Below, in pieces: positions 37,410-45,246 of a stretch of 64,000 nt of DNA. The first letter of the stretch is position 1; each line of letters begins with the position of its first letter. A program made the position numbers and the translations under genes. The stretch lies in assembly GCA_002478045.1 (NCBI GenBank), contig DLLT01000031.1, positions 49,616 to 113,615 of the forward strand, in the 5' to 3' direction. The notes beneath the pieces were generated by a model. That model was given only the letters and a program-made list of their open reading frames with translations, made no database searches and was not told the origin of the DNA. The stretch is from Porphyromonadaceae bacterium UBA7555 (GTDB lineage: Bacteria > Bacteroidota > Bacteroidia > Bacteroidales > Muribaculaceae).

Positions 37410-38092
37410 AAGATCTCAAAGCCGTACGCGGCTACCGATACATATCCGAACTGGTGGCGCGCGGCGAGGACGAGACCCAAGATTTCAAGCTCACAGTCAA
37501 CGATGCACGCAAGATTGCCCGCACCGTTTCGGCCTTCGCCAACAACGCCGGCGGACACCTGCTTATCGGCGTCAAAGACAATGGGACCATAGCAGGAATA
37601 CGCTCCGAGGAGGACATATTCGTAGTTGAGCAGGCAGCCCAATGCTATTGCGAACCGCCGCAGCCCGTGGACTTTGCCGCATATCGCGCCGGAGATGCCG
37701 ACAGCGACCATCCCGGTGCCAAGGCCTCGGTGGTGATACGTGCATACATATCCCCGGCGGGCACTCGTCCGGTGACAGTCATCGAAGCCGATGGCAAACG
37801 CCGAGCCTATTTCCGCGTGGCCGACGAAAACATCGCAGCCCATCCGCTGATGGCACGGGCATGGCGACGCGAAGCCGATAGTAGCGGCTGTCGCATATAT
37901 TCGGTCGGCGATGCCGGCATACACGGTTCGATTATCGAAGCCGTTGGCGGCGGCGCCGATACGCCGTCAGCAATAGCTCTGGCCATACACGCCTCGCAAC
38001 GGAGCGCCAACGATGCCATCGTGGACCTACTCGTGGCCGGAGCGTTGCGATTTGTCTACGACGGCTCAACGTGGCGGCTGCGGTCCGTATAG
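37406..38092 (+). CDS. AlbA_2 (Schlafen-type) domain protein
   Basis: A 228-residue protein. The N-terminal AlbA_2 domain (about 10-140) has the family marks GEDETQDFKLTVNDARKIARTVSAFANNAGGHLLIGVKDNG, given here only as the run from residue 19, and RAYFRVADENIAA. The C-terminal 75 residues look like a small winged-helix-like region (HASQRSANDAIVDLLVAGALRFVYDG). Such proteins are described as putative DNA-binding or ATP-binding regulators; some Schlafen-like domains are RNases. The start overlaps the luxS stop by 4 nt, so translation is coupled. A link to the methyl cycle is suggested only by this arrangement. Confidence 0.82.
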   Translation: MKDLKAVRGYRYISELVARGEDETQDFKLTVNDARKIARTVSAFANNAGGHLLIGVKDNGTIAGIRSEEDIFVVEQAAQCYCEPPQPVDFAAYRAGDADSDHPGAKASVVIRAYISPAGTRPVTVIEADGKRRAYFRVADENIAAHPLMARAWRREADSSGCRIYSVGDAGIHGSIIEAVGGGADTPSAIALAIHASQRSANDAIVDLLVAGALRFVYDGSTWRLRSV

Positions 38093-38194
38093 CTCCTGAT
38101 ATTCGCGGACATTCGCGCCTCTTTCGCTAAATTTGCCGGTTTTTAATTCAGTTGTTTTTTCAGCCGACTTGGCGCAATAGTTCAATAATTTGCT

Positions 38195-38202
38195 TATATT
38201 TG
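38195..38202 (+). promoter_or_regulatory. -7 box (TATATTTG) for the LRR protein
   Basis: TAnnTTTG match 65 nt before the start; TTGG lies 22 nt upstream, a slightly long spacer. Confidence 0.6.
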
Positions 38203-38267
38203 CACCAAGCAAAGGCTTATAGCAGAAAACAACGCAGTTATTCCGTACCACCTAAAGCACCATAGCA

Positions 38268-40346
38268 ATGAAAAAAACAGCTAAATTCATCCTCCTGTCA
38301 CTCATGCTGACGACGACAGTTCCGGCAAAAGCGTTTACGTTCGAATATAACGGATTGAAATTCAAGACAAAAACAGGCAATACATGCGAAGTCACAAAGT
38401 CAAGCGTTTCGGGTGATGTAGTCATTCCGGCAGAAGCAGTATGCGACGGTACGAAATACACCGTGGTCGCTATCGGAGACGGCGCTTTCACCAGCAGTAT
38501 GAGTATGACATCCGTAACCATCCCTAACACGGTGACATCTATCGGGGTAAACGCCTTCACTTACTGTTACTTACTGAAATCCCTAACTATCCCCAACTCG
38601 GTGACATCTATCGGGGCAAAAGCATTCTCCCTGTGTTCCAAGTTGCAGACTGTCAAGCTGTCCAATTCCTTGGTTACCATCGGAGAAAATGCTTTCAGCA
38701 GTTGCAAAAGCCTGACTGCCATCGAAATCCCCAACTCGGTGACGACTATCGGATCAAACGCTTTTTCTTACTGCTACGGGTTGGCGTCAGTGACCTTATC
38801 CAATTCGCTGACTACCATAGGCGCGAGTGCTTTTAACCAATGCTACGGGCTGACGTCCATAGAAATTCCAAGTTCTGTCACCACGATTGGCGACTATGCG
38901 TTTATGGAATGCCACGGGCTGACGTCCATATATCTCTCGCGCTCGCTGACATCCATCGGGGCAAACATTTTTGCCAATTGCTCGGCACTTGAGACCTTGG
39001 TGCTTGACCCTGAGAATAAGAAATATGACTCGCGAGACAATTGCAACGCGATTGTGGAAACGGCCACGAACAAGCTGGTGATAGGGTGCAAGCGCTCCAC
39101 AATACCCAACACGATAACCGCCATCGGCAGCTCGGCATTCTCCGGCTGCACCGGGCTGACGGCCATAGAAATACCCGGCTCGGTGACGTCTATCGGCAAC
39201 TCGGTATTCTACGGCTGCACCGACCTGACGGCCATAGACATACCCGGCACGGTGACATACATCGGCAGCTCGGCATTTTCCGATTCCGGACTGAAATCCA
39301 TAACGATTCCCGAGGGAATAACCACAATCGGATTTGGAATGTTTGCTTATTGCTCCAGGCTGGCTTCTGTGACACTCCCGAGCTCTGTAACCTCTATCGA
39401 AGCCAAGGCATTCGACCATTGCACAAGCCTGACCTCCATAGACATCCCCGGCACGGTGAAATCCATCGGCAACTCGGCATTCTACGGCTCCGGACTGACA
39501 AGTATAGATATCAACAACGTTACGGATATAGGCGACATGGCCTTTGAATACTGTGCCTACATGAAGTCTGCAAGCATTCTCAAGGCAAGAAGCGTACCCG
39601 AAAGCACATTCGAAAACTGTATCGCCCTCGAAAAACTCGTACTGCCATACGAATGGACATCAGATTTCAAGGTGGACTTTTCCACCCTGAGCGCCTTGGA
39701 CACCCTTTATGTCGGCGAAAAGACCGCCACGATACCCGGTAAGGCATTCCATAAAAACACCAATCTCAACAACTTTTATAGCAACGCGACAGTCCCCCCG
39801 GCCTCCGGGGACATTTTAATATACTCGATGGGGCTACGGGGAACTCTTTACGTACCCAAAGGTTGTTTAGATGCCTACAAAAAGGTCGATGAATATTGCG
39901 GCTTCCGGAACTTCCAAGAGCTGCCTTACCAAGTGGCCATCGCTGACGAGGATGTGTCGGTAGACATCCGGGAATCCGCCACCGTGTCCGCGTCAGTCAC
40001 TCCGGCGGATGCCACCACCGCTCCGGTCAAATGGTACAGTCTTGACGAGGACATAGCGACCGTAACCACCGACGGCATCGTGACGGGCGTAGCAGAAGGC
40101 GAGGCGACACTCGTGGCATTCTGCGATGGCATAACAGCTGCCCTGAAAGTCGATGTCAAAAATTCTACCGCCATCAATGACGTCACTGTGGACACCACGG
40201 CAGAAGACTGCCCATTCGACGTGTACAACCTGCAAGGCATCCGCGTAGCCACAGGCATAGACAAAACCAAGCTTTCGGCCGACCGCTTTGCACCCGGCAT
40301 CTATATCCTCGTATCCGCAAAAAATTGTTTGAAGATAAAAATCTAA
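38268..40346 (+). CDS. BspA-type leucine-rich repeat surface protein with Ig-like domain and T9SS-like tail
   Basis: A 692-residue exported protein. A signal peptide (1-22) is followed by about 15-18 LRR_5 (BspA-type) units of 23-24 residues at about 60-530, with the pattern LTSIEIPSSVTTIGDYAF. A BIG2 Ig-like domain follows at about 565-640 (VTPADATTAPVKWYSLDEDIATVTTDGIVTGVAEGEA, in part), then a C-terminal domain with VYNLQGIRVATG and FAPGIYILVSAKN, which looks like a T9SS sorting tail. BspA relatives bind host matrix or other bacteria; the ligand here is unknown. Repeats are similar at the DNA level. Confidence 0.88.
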   Translation: MKKTAKFILLSLMLTTTVPAKAFTFEYNGLKFKTKTGNTCEVTKSSVSGDVVIPAEAVCDGTKYTVVAIGDGAFTSSMSMTSVTIPNTVTSIGVNAFTYCYLLKSLTIPNSVTSIGAKAFSLCSKLQTVKLSNSLVTIGENAFSSCKSLTAIEIPNSVTTIGSNAFSYCYGLASVTLSNSLTTIGASAFNQCYGLTSIEIPSSVTTIGDYAFMECHGLTSIYLSRSLTSIGANIFANCSALETLVLDPENKKYDSRDNCNAIVETATNKLVIGCKRSTIPNTITAIGSSAFSGCTGLTAIEIPGSVTSIGNSVFYGCTDLTAIDIPGTVTYIGSSAFSDSGLKSITIPEGITTIGFGMFAYCSRLASVTLPSSVTSIEAKAFDHCTSLTSIDIPGTVKSIGNSAFYGSGLTSIDINNVTDIGDMAFEYCAYMKSASILKARSVPESTFENCIALEKLVLPYEWTSDFKVDFSTLSALDTLYVGEKTATIPGKAFHKNTNLNNFYSNATVPPASGDILIYSMGLRGTLYVPKGCLDAYKKVDEYCGFRNFQELPYQVAIADEDVSVDIRESATVSASVTPADATTAPVKWYSLDEDIATVTTDGIVTGVAEGEATLVAFCDGITAALKVDVKNSTAINDVTVDTTAEDCPFDVYNLQGIRVATGIDKTKLSADRFAPGIYILVSAKNCLKIKI
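38510..39520 (+). repeat. tandem LRR_5-coding repeats
   Basis: About 69-72-nt units encoding the LRR consensus. Several are nearly identical over 20-nt stretches, such as the GGTGACATCTATCGG and GACGGCCATAGA blocks. Such arrays can gain or lose units by recombination. Confidence 0.75.
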
Positions 40347-40468
40347 GGGACTACACCCCGCGATCGATGGCCGCCTAAAAAGCAGTCACCCGCTTTGCTC
40401 TAATATTAGCCGCCGAATTCTCATAGTCTCAGACCTCGACAAGAATAACGCACATAGCATAATACACA

Positions 40469-41596
40469 ATGTCATCATATATATACAGTTATTCACTATG
40501 TATTGCGCTGCCGTTGATGTTGTTCTTCGGCTTTTACTTCCTACTTGCCAAAACGCCGGAAAAAGCAATCTTCGGGAATTACTTGCGCTCACGGCGAATT
40601 ATGGGAGCAGCTATATTGTCCCTCGCCGTCAATTACTCTGTGCACTTCTTTTTCGGCATAAGATTCAGGAATGCCGATGCCGCCATTATGCTGAATCTCT
40701 CCACATATTTTCTGTGCTACTGGCTTTTCAGTTCGGCACTCACCTCTCTGCTCGACCGTTTCTATATCACCCGAAAGCGGTTTAGGATACACATCTGCTT
40801 ATGGATAGCGTATTCCGCGCTGTCGTGCATTGTATTGCTGTTTTTCCCGGAAGGTAAAATCGAAACCACGGCAGTGCTCGTTCTGGCAGCCGGCCTGATT
40901 GTCTACGGACTTGCCTTGACCAAAAAACTGCTTCACACCTATTATAGGGTGATACGTATTTTTAGGGAGACCCATGCAGACGACCTCGGTGCTTATATCA
41001 AATGGCTTTCCGTATTCACCTACTGGGCCATCATCTTCGGAGTGGGCTGCGGGCTACTGACATTTCTGCCGGACGAGTACATCTATGTCTGGGTTTTGTC
41101 TTCCGTGCCGTTTTACATTTACCTTTTCCTCTGCTATTTGAACTATATGCTGTTTTACGAGCAAGTGGAGAGTGCAATGGAAAGCGAAGTGACCTCGGAA
41201 GAGGATATATCACAAGACACACAGCCCGAGCTGCCGCAGAAGCAAGAGGCCCCGGCATACCACACTAAAATAACGGAGAGAATACAAGACTGGATTGCTG
41301 CAGACGGCTTTGCCCGCTCCGGTCTCACCTTAAAGGATCTATCAGATATGCTTTACACCAACCGTACATACCTTTCTGAGTACATCAAGACGACATATGG
41401 GGAGTCTTTTCGCGATTGGATTACCGGACTTCGCATCGAGTATGCCAAACGGATACTCACTCAAAATCCGAAACTGACGGTAACAGACATTTCCGAAAGA
41501 TCGGGGTTTATCTCACCGAGTCATTTCACCAGATTATTCAAAGAGAGCACCGGCTGCACACCTGTCAAATGGCGAAAAAAAGAGCTCGAACAATAG
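40469..41596 (+). CDS. membrane-anchored AraC-family regulator
   Basis: A 375-residue protein. The N-terminal half (about 1-225) has six or seven hydrophobic segments (CIALPLMLFFGFYFLLA; LSTYFLCYWLFSSALTSLL; WAIIFGVGCGLLTFL; VPFYIYLFLCYLNYML), then an acidic linker. The C-terminal part (about 270-375) is a double helix-turn-helix AraC domain (LTLKDLSDMLYTNRTYLSEYIKTTYGESF; VTDISERSGFISPSHFTRLFKESTGCTP, given in parts). This layout is common in Bacteroidetes and suggests a membrane sensor acting directly on DNA. It lies between two genes for secreted proteins and may control either. The signal is unknown. Confidence 0.88.
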   Translation: MSSYIYSYSLCIALPLMLFFGFYFLLAKTPEKAIFGNYLRSRRIMGAAILSLAVNYSVHFFFGIRFRNADAAIMLNLSTYFLCYWLFSSALTSLLDRFYITRKRFRIHICLWIAYSALSCIVLLFFPEGKIETTAVLVLAAGLIVYGLALTKKLLHTYYRVIRIFRETHADDLGAYIKWLSVFTYWAIIFGVGCGLLTFLPDEYIYVWVLSSVPFYIYLFLCYLNYMLFYEQVESAMESEVTSEEDISQDTQPELPQKQEAPAYHTKITERIQDWIAADGFARSGLTLKDLSDMLYTNRTYLSEYIKTTYGESFRDWITGLRIEYAKRILTQNPKLTVTDISERSGFISPSHFTRLFKESTGCTPVKWRKKELEQ

Positions 41597-41712
41597 GCCA
41601 TATACGGCATAATCAATAGCCTGTACGACAAAAACAGCTCATACAAGAATTTCAGAAATATTCTAAATCAAAAAGATGAGTAATCTCGGCTTGACCCATA
41701 ATCTCGACAATT

Positions 41713-41745
41713 AAGGCCGAATTTCGATGTTCGGAATTTGGCCTT
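41713..41745 (+). terminator. hairpin after the AraC-type gene
   Basis: AAGGCC (41713-41718) pairs with GGCCTT (41740-41745), with a further inner AATT/AATT pairing. It is about 115 nt beyond the stop, without a T-run. The remaining spacer to 42000 shows nothing recognisable. Confidence 0.5.
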
Positions 41746-41998
41746 GCGCCTATATCTAACTTATTTGTACGAAGAGATTCGGATTGAAAGTTGACAACTC
41801 GTATCATCCAAAGGCAGTCTGAACGTAAAAATCCGACACACAGCATCATTTAACGACTATGATGCCTATCACGCCCTTAATATGCCATATAATGCCGCCA
41901 AAAACGGCAAACGGAACAATATTCGAAGGCACAAACACTCCGTTTCAATTCAAAAGCGAAAGCAGAATCCGAAAAGCCAAACTTTTTTGCTTCCACAT

Positions 41999-42030
41999 CT
42001 TGCATAGACGAGCATTAATGATTACCTTTG
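41999..42030 (+). promoter_or_regulatory. promoter of the secreted protein at 42072
   Basis: CTTG, about 20-nt spacer, TACCTTTG (42023-42030). The leader would be about 35 nt. Confidence 0.7.
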
Positions 42031-42071
42031 CCTTCGACAACAAACAAACTGCATAAACAATAATTACGCTT

Positions 42072-43637
42072 ATGAAAAGACAAATTACTCTCTTTGTTCT
42101 GGCAATGGCAGCCGTTATGAGCGCCGGAGCCACGACCTTCACCAAGGTCACTTCGTCTTTCAATGTCGACAAAAAAGACACATCCAAGGCAGCTGCAGTA
42201 GTCGCCAAAGCTTCCGAAGAGCACAAATTCCCCACCGGAGAGTACAAGAGCCTCGGCAAAGGCCTGTATACCGATGATATGCTTCTACCTCTGTTCAAAT
42301 ACGAGCCTATGACCTGGGAAGTCGAAATCCAACAGAGCGTCGAAGATCCCAACTTCTACCGCGTAATCTCGCCCTACGGCAAGGCATTCGCCGATGCGAT
42401 GCTGGCCACCAATAATGTGCAACTAAAAGACACCGAATACGACAAAGACGGTACGACGAAACTAGACATTGATGCCACCGACCCCGACAACGTATACTTT
42501 GCCAAAACTATGATCGGCCTTGACTGGGGTTACGGTCAAGCATATATCGGCATACCTTCATCCCAAAAAGTTACTTTCAAGGATGGTATTTTCTCCGCTC
42601 CGGCCAGAGGCGTTGCCGTAGGTGATGATGACGGCGCGGTTGCCATGAACACCAACCAAAAGTTCCGCATCGTGCTGCCCGGCGTCGAGGCCAAAGACTA
42701 TACTATGACCCTCACGCTCGAATCACAATGTCTAAACAATCGCAAGGTCACAGGCACGCTCACCGTGGGAACAGATATCGCCAAGGTCAAATATGCAGTC
42801 GTGCCCAACTACCAGGAAGACGAAGTGATGAGTGACTTGGCCGAAATAGCCGAAAGCGGATATGACTTTGCTCCGCGTGGAAGTTTCAGCTACGACATGT
42901 CTGAAGTAGGCAAAGAAACGCTCATACTTGTCGGCCTCAACCGCGATGGACAGCAGGTCGCATACGCATGGAGCACATACTACTATCTTGATAACGACGA
43001 CACCGCATGGACAAACTGCGGCACGGCTACGCTCAACGTGGGTTTTATAAAAACCCTCTTCAATACGGAAGATGAATCCCTAGAGGCCAACCTGCAACGC
43101 AATGTGCAAAATCCAAGGATAATACGACTTGTCGATCCATTCAAAAACAGCAAATATAATGGCTCGAACAAGCATAATTGCGGTCTGCACCACTACATTA
43201 CCATTAATGCCGTTGAGCCGAAATGCATATACGTACAAGAAGGGCCTGTAGGCCTTGACTACGGCTACGGTCTTATCCGTCTCTGTTCCGCCGCCGAATA
43301 TTACCTCGGAGCCGGATTCTCCTGGGAAGAAATCGTAGAATATGGGATCGGAGCCACACAGGACAAAGACAACGTCTTGACATTTCCCTCTGAATCGTTG
43401 CTTATTTCTATGTTCAACCATAGCAATGGAGAGTGGTTCTATGTCGAAAATGGGGACACGAGCATCAAATTGCCGGCAGACTTCGACCTGCTCGGCGTAA
43501 GTGACATCACCATCGATGACAACGCAGATGCGCCTGCACGAATATACAATCTCCAGGGCATCCCCGTAAGCAATCCCGAAGCCGGACAAGTGTATATTGT
43601 CGTACGCGGCAATCGTTCCACCAAAGTCGTATTCTAA
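42072..43637 (+). CDS. unrecognised secreted protein with internal duplication and T9SS-like tail
   Basis: A 521-residue protein with a signal peptide (1-20, cleavage after SAGA). I do not recognise the family. Two segments look like copies of one unit: residues about 80-165 (VEDPNFYRVISPYGKAF ... GLDWGYGQAYIG) and about 335-410 (VQNPRIIRLVDPFKNS ... GLDYGYGLIRL). The ending (ARIYNLQGIPVSNPEAGQVY, then VVRGNRSTKVVF) matches T9SS type A tails. It is a single transcription unit with its own promoter and a downstream hairpin. Function is unknown; the neighbouring AraC-type gene could be its regulator. Confidence 0.82.
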   Translation: MKRQITLFVLAMAAVMSAGATTFTKVTSSFNVDKKDTSKAAAVVAKASEEHKFPTGEYKSLGKGLYTDDMLLPLFKYEPMTWEVEIQQSVEDPNFYRVISPYGKAFADAMLATNNVQLKDTEYDKDGTTKLDIDATDPDNVYFAKTMIGLDWGYGQAYIGIPSSQKVTFKDGIFSAPARGVAVGDDDGAVAMNTNQKFRIVLPGVEAKDYTMTLTLESQCLNNRKVTGTLTVGTDIAKVKYAVVPNYQEDEVMSDLAEIAESGYDFAPRGSFSYDMSEVGKETLILVGLNRDGQQVAYAWSTYYYLDNDDTAWTNCGTATLNVGFIKTLFNTEDESLEANLQRNVQNPRIIRLVDPFKNSKYNGSNKHNCGLHHYITINAVEPKCIYVQEGPVGLDYGYGLIRLCSAAEYYLGAGFSWEEIVEYGIGATQDKDNVLTFPSESLLISMFNHSNGEWFYVENGDTSIKLPADFDLLGVSDITIDDNADAPARIYNLQGIPVSNPEAGQVYIVVRGNRSTKVVF

Positions 43638-43650
43638 CGACAGACATCAT

Positions 43651-43667
43651 CTCGGGAGTGTCCCGAG
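43651..43667 (+). terminator. short hairpin after the 42072 gene
   Basis: CTCGGGA...TCCCGAG, a 7-bp stem with a 3-nt loop, 14 nt after the stop. No T-run; it may act together with the larger hairpin that follows. Confidence 0.45.
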
Positions 43668-43670
43668 TTG

Positions 43671-43713
43671 ATACAAGCGAGGCCGATCCGATGCGGACCG
43701 GCCTCGCTTGTAT
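43671..43713. terminator. 15-bp hairpin between converging transcripts
   Basis: ATACAAGCGAGGCCG (43671-43685) is perfectly complementary to 43699-43713. It separates the plus-strand secreted-protein gene from the minus-strand tRNA-Arg and could end both. Confidence 0.65.
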
Positions 43714-43737
43714 ACACAACATTATGCATCGTGTTTG

Positions 43738-43809
43738 TACCCCGAGGGAGAATCGAACTCCCATCAAAAGTTTAGGAAACTTCTATTCTATCCGTTGAAC
43801 TATCGGGGC
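43738..43809 (-). tRNA. tRNA-Arg (CCT anticodon)
   Basis: Minus-strand cloverleaf beginning GCCCCGATAGTTCAACGG. The anticodon loop TTCCTAA gives CCT, the T arm is GGAGTTCGATTCTCC and the acceptor end TCGGGGT plus A73. 72 nt; CCA is not encoded. The acceptor has a G1-U72 wobble as in the tRNA-Leu. Confidence 0.94.
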
Positions 43810-43823
43810 GCTGATAAAGTATG

Positions 43824-43855
43824 CAAAAGTACTGCTTAAATCCGAGATAAGCAAA
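43824..43855 (-). promoter_or_regulatory. promoter of tRNA-Arg, inside the end of folA
   Basis: TTTG (43852-43855), 20-nt spacer, TACTTTTG (43824-43831): full consensus, 14 nt before the tRNA. The -33 box lies within the last codons of folA (stop at 43836). Confidence 0.8.
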
Positions 43856-44345
43856 CCATACGGTAGCGTATGCCGCTTTGGGCATCCTCGCTCCATACCG
43901 AAGCATCATCGAGATGCCACTGCGCCGAGTCCACTTCAGGGAAATATGTATCGGCATCCTCAAACGTGGCTCCTATCTGCGTCAGATACAACCGTGATGC
44001 AAGAGGCATCGCCTGCCGATAAATCTCACCGCCTCCAATGATAAAAATCTCAGCATCAACATCTTCGGCACTGTCGGCACGCAGACGCCGTATGGCCTGC
44101 TCCAAGGATGGGAAAGTCTCTATACCTTCCGCATGGTAAGACAAATTGCGAGTCACCACAACATTGCGACGACCGGGCAATGCTCCGCCGGGCAGAGACT
44201 CAAACGTCTTGCGACCCATCACTACCGGATGCCCCATAGTCAAGCGGCGAAAATGGCGCATATCTTCCCGTATATGACACACAAGGTCGCCATGGCGACC
44301 TATGGCACCGTCCGAAGCCACGGCTGCTATAATAGATATTGTCAT
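43836..44345 (-). CDS. folA: dihydrofolate reductase
   Basis: A 169-residue enzyme reducing dihydrofolate to tetrahydrofolate with NADPH. Family marks: ISIIAAVASDGAIGRHGDL, MGRKTFESLPGG, LPGRRNVVVTRN, IFIIGGGEIYRQAM and LTQIGATFEDADTYFP. The catalytic acid is D28 (REDMRHF). The usual Trp of the WxxPxD stretch (W22 in E. coli) is Cys23 here (LVCHIRED), one base away from TGG. It lies 13 nt after thyA, whose by-product dihydrofolate it recycles. Confidence 0.94.
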   Translation of the reverse strand: MTISIIAAVASDGAIGRHGDLVCHIREDMRHFRRLTMGHPVVMGRKTFESLPGGALPGRRNVVVTRNLSYHAEGIETFPSLEQAIRRLRADSAEDVDAEIFIIGGGEIYRQAMPLASRLYLTQIGATFEDADTYFPEVDSAQWHLDDASVWSEDAQSGIRYRMVCLSRI

Positions 44346-44358
44346 ACTTTACATACTT

Positions 44359-45153
44359 TTAGACAGATACCACACCGGGGATATGAGGATACGGGTCATA
44401 ATCCTCGAGGCGGAAGTCGTCATAATCGAAGCCAAAAATATCCTTGACGTCAGAGTTGAGAACCATACGCGGCAATGGTCGCGGACTACGCGTCAATTGT
44501 AATTTAACCTGCTCGAAATGATTATGGTAGATGTGCGCATCGCCAAGCGTATGCACAAATTCGCCAACCTTCAGCCCTGTGACCTGAGCCATCATCATCA
44601 GTAGCAAAGCGTACGAGGCGATATTGAAAGGCACACCCAAGAAGGTGTCGGCACTGCGCTGGTACAGCTGCAGACTCAGACGTCCGTTTGCTACATAAAA
44701 TTGGAACAATGCGTGGCATGGCGGAAGAGCCATGTTGTCTATATCCGCCACATTCCATGCGCTGACAATGATACGTCGGCTCTCGGGATTGTTGCGAATA
44801 GTATTCACCGCATTTGTTATTTGGTCGATAGCTCCGCCCTTGCCGTCAGGCCACGAGCGCCACTGATAGCCGTAGACATGGCCGAGGTCGCCGTTGGCAT
44901 CCGCCCATTCGTTCCAAATGCGTACGCCGTGTTCCTGCAAGTAATGCACATTGGTATCGCCGCGCAAAAACCACAGTAATTCGTATATTATCGATTTGAG
45001 GTGCAATTTCTTGGTGGTAAGTAGCGGGAAGCCTTCTGCAAGATCAAAACGCATCTGATGTCCGAACACCGAGCGCGTGCCCGTACCCGTACGGTCGTCG
45101 CGGTCAACACCGTCGCTCATAATCCTGTCCAGCAGTTCTAAGTATTGTTTCAT
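44359..45153 (-). CDS. thyA: thymidylate synthase
   Basis: A 264-residue enzyme, the same length as E. coli ThyA, methylating dUMP to dTMP with methylene-tetrahydrofolate. The catalytic Cys146 sits in ALPPCHALFQFY. Other marks are DRTGTGTRSVFGHQMRFDL, ELLWFLRGDTNV, RRIIVSAWN, and QLYQRSADTFLGVPFNIASYALL, given in part. First gene of thyA-folA. Confidence 0.97.
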   Translation of the reverse strand: MKQYLELLDRIMSDGVDRDDRTGTGTRSVFGHQMRFDLAEGFPLLTTKKLHLKSIIYELLWFLRGDTNVHYLQEHGVRIWNEWADANGDLGHVYGYQWRSWPDGKGGAIDQITNAVNTIRNNPESRRIIVSAWNVADIDNMALPPCHALFQFYVANGRLSLQLYQRSADTFLGVPFNIASYALLLMMMAQVTGLKVGEFVHTLGDAHIYHNHFEQVKLQLTRSPRPLPRMVLNSDVKDIFGFDYDDFRLEDYDPYPHIPGVVSV

Positions 45154-45178
45154 TGGGTGTATTGATTGCTTTTCTATG

Positions 45179-45186
45179 CAAATTTA
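45179..45186 (-). promoter_or_regulatory. -7 box (TAAATTTG) for thyA-folA
   Basis: TAnnTTTG match 25 nt before the thyA start; the -33 element is not clear. Confidence 0.6.
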
Positions 45187-45246
45187 CGCAATTTTTGCGA
45201 GAACTAACGCTGCGATACAATATGTGCGTCACGAACACGCACGACG

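Noticed and set aside
38510..39520. CRISPR-like array
   Set aside because: The regular units are in frame and encode LRR_5 repeats; there are no separate conserved repeats and unique spacers.
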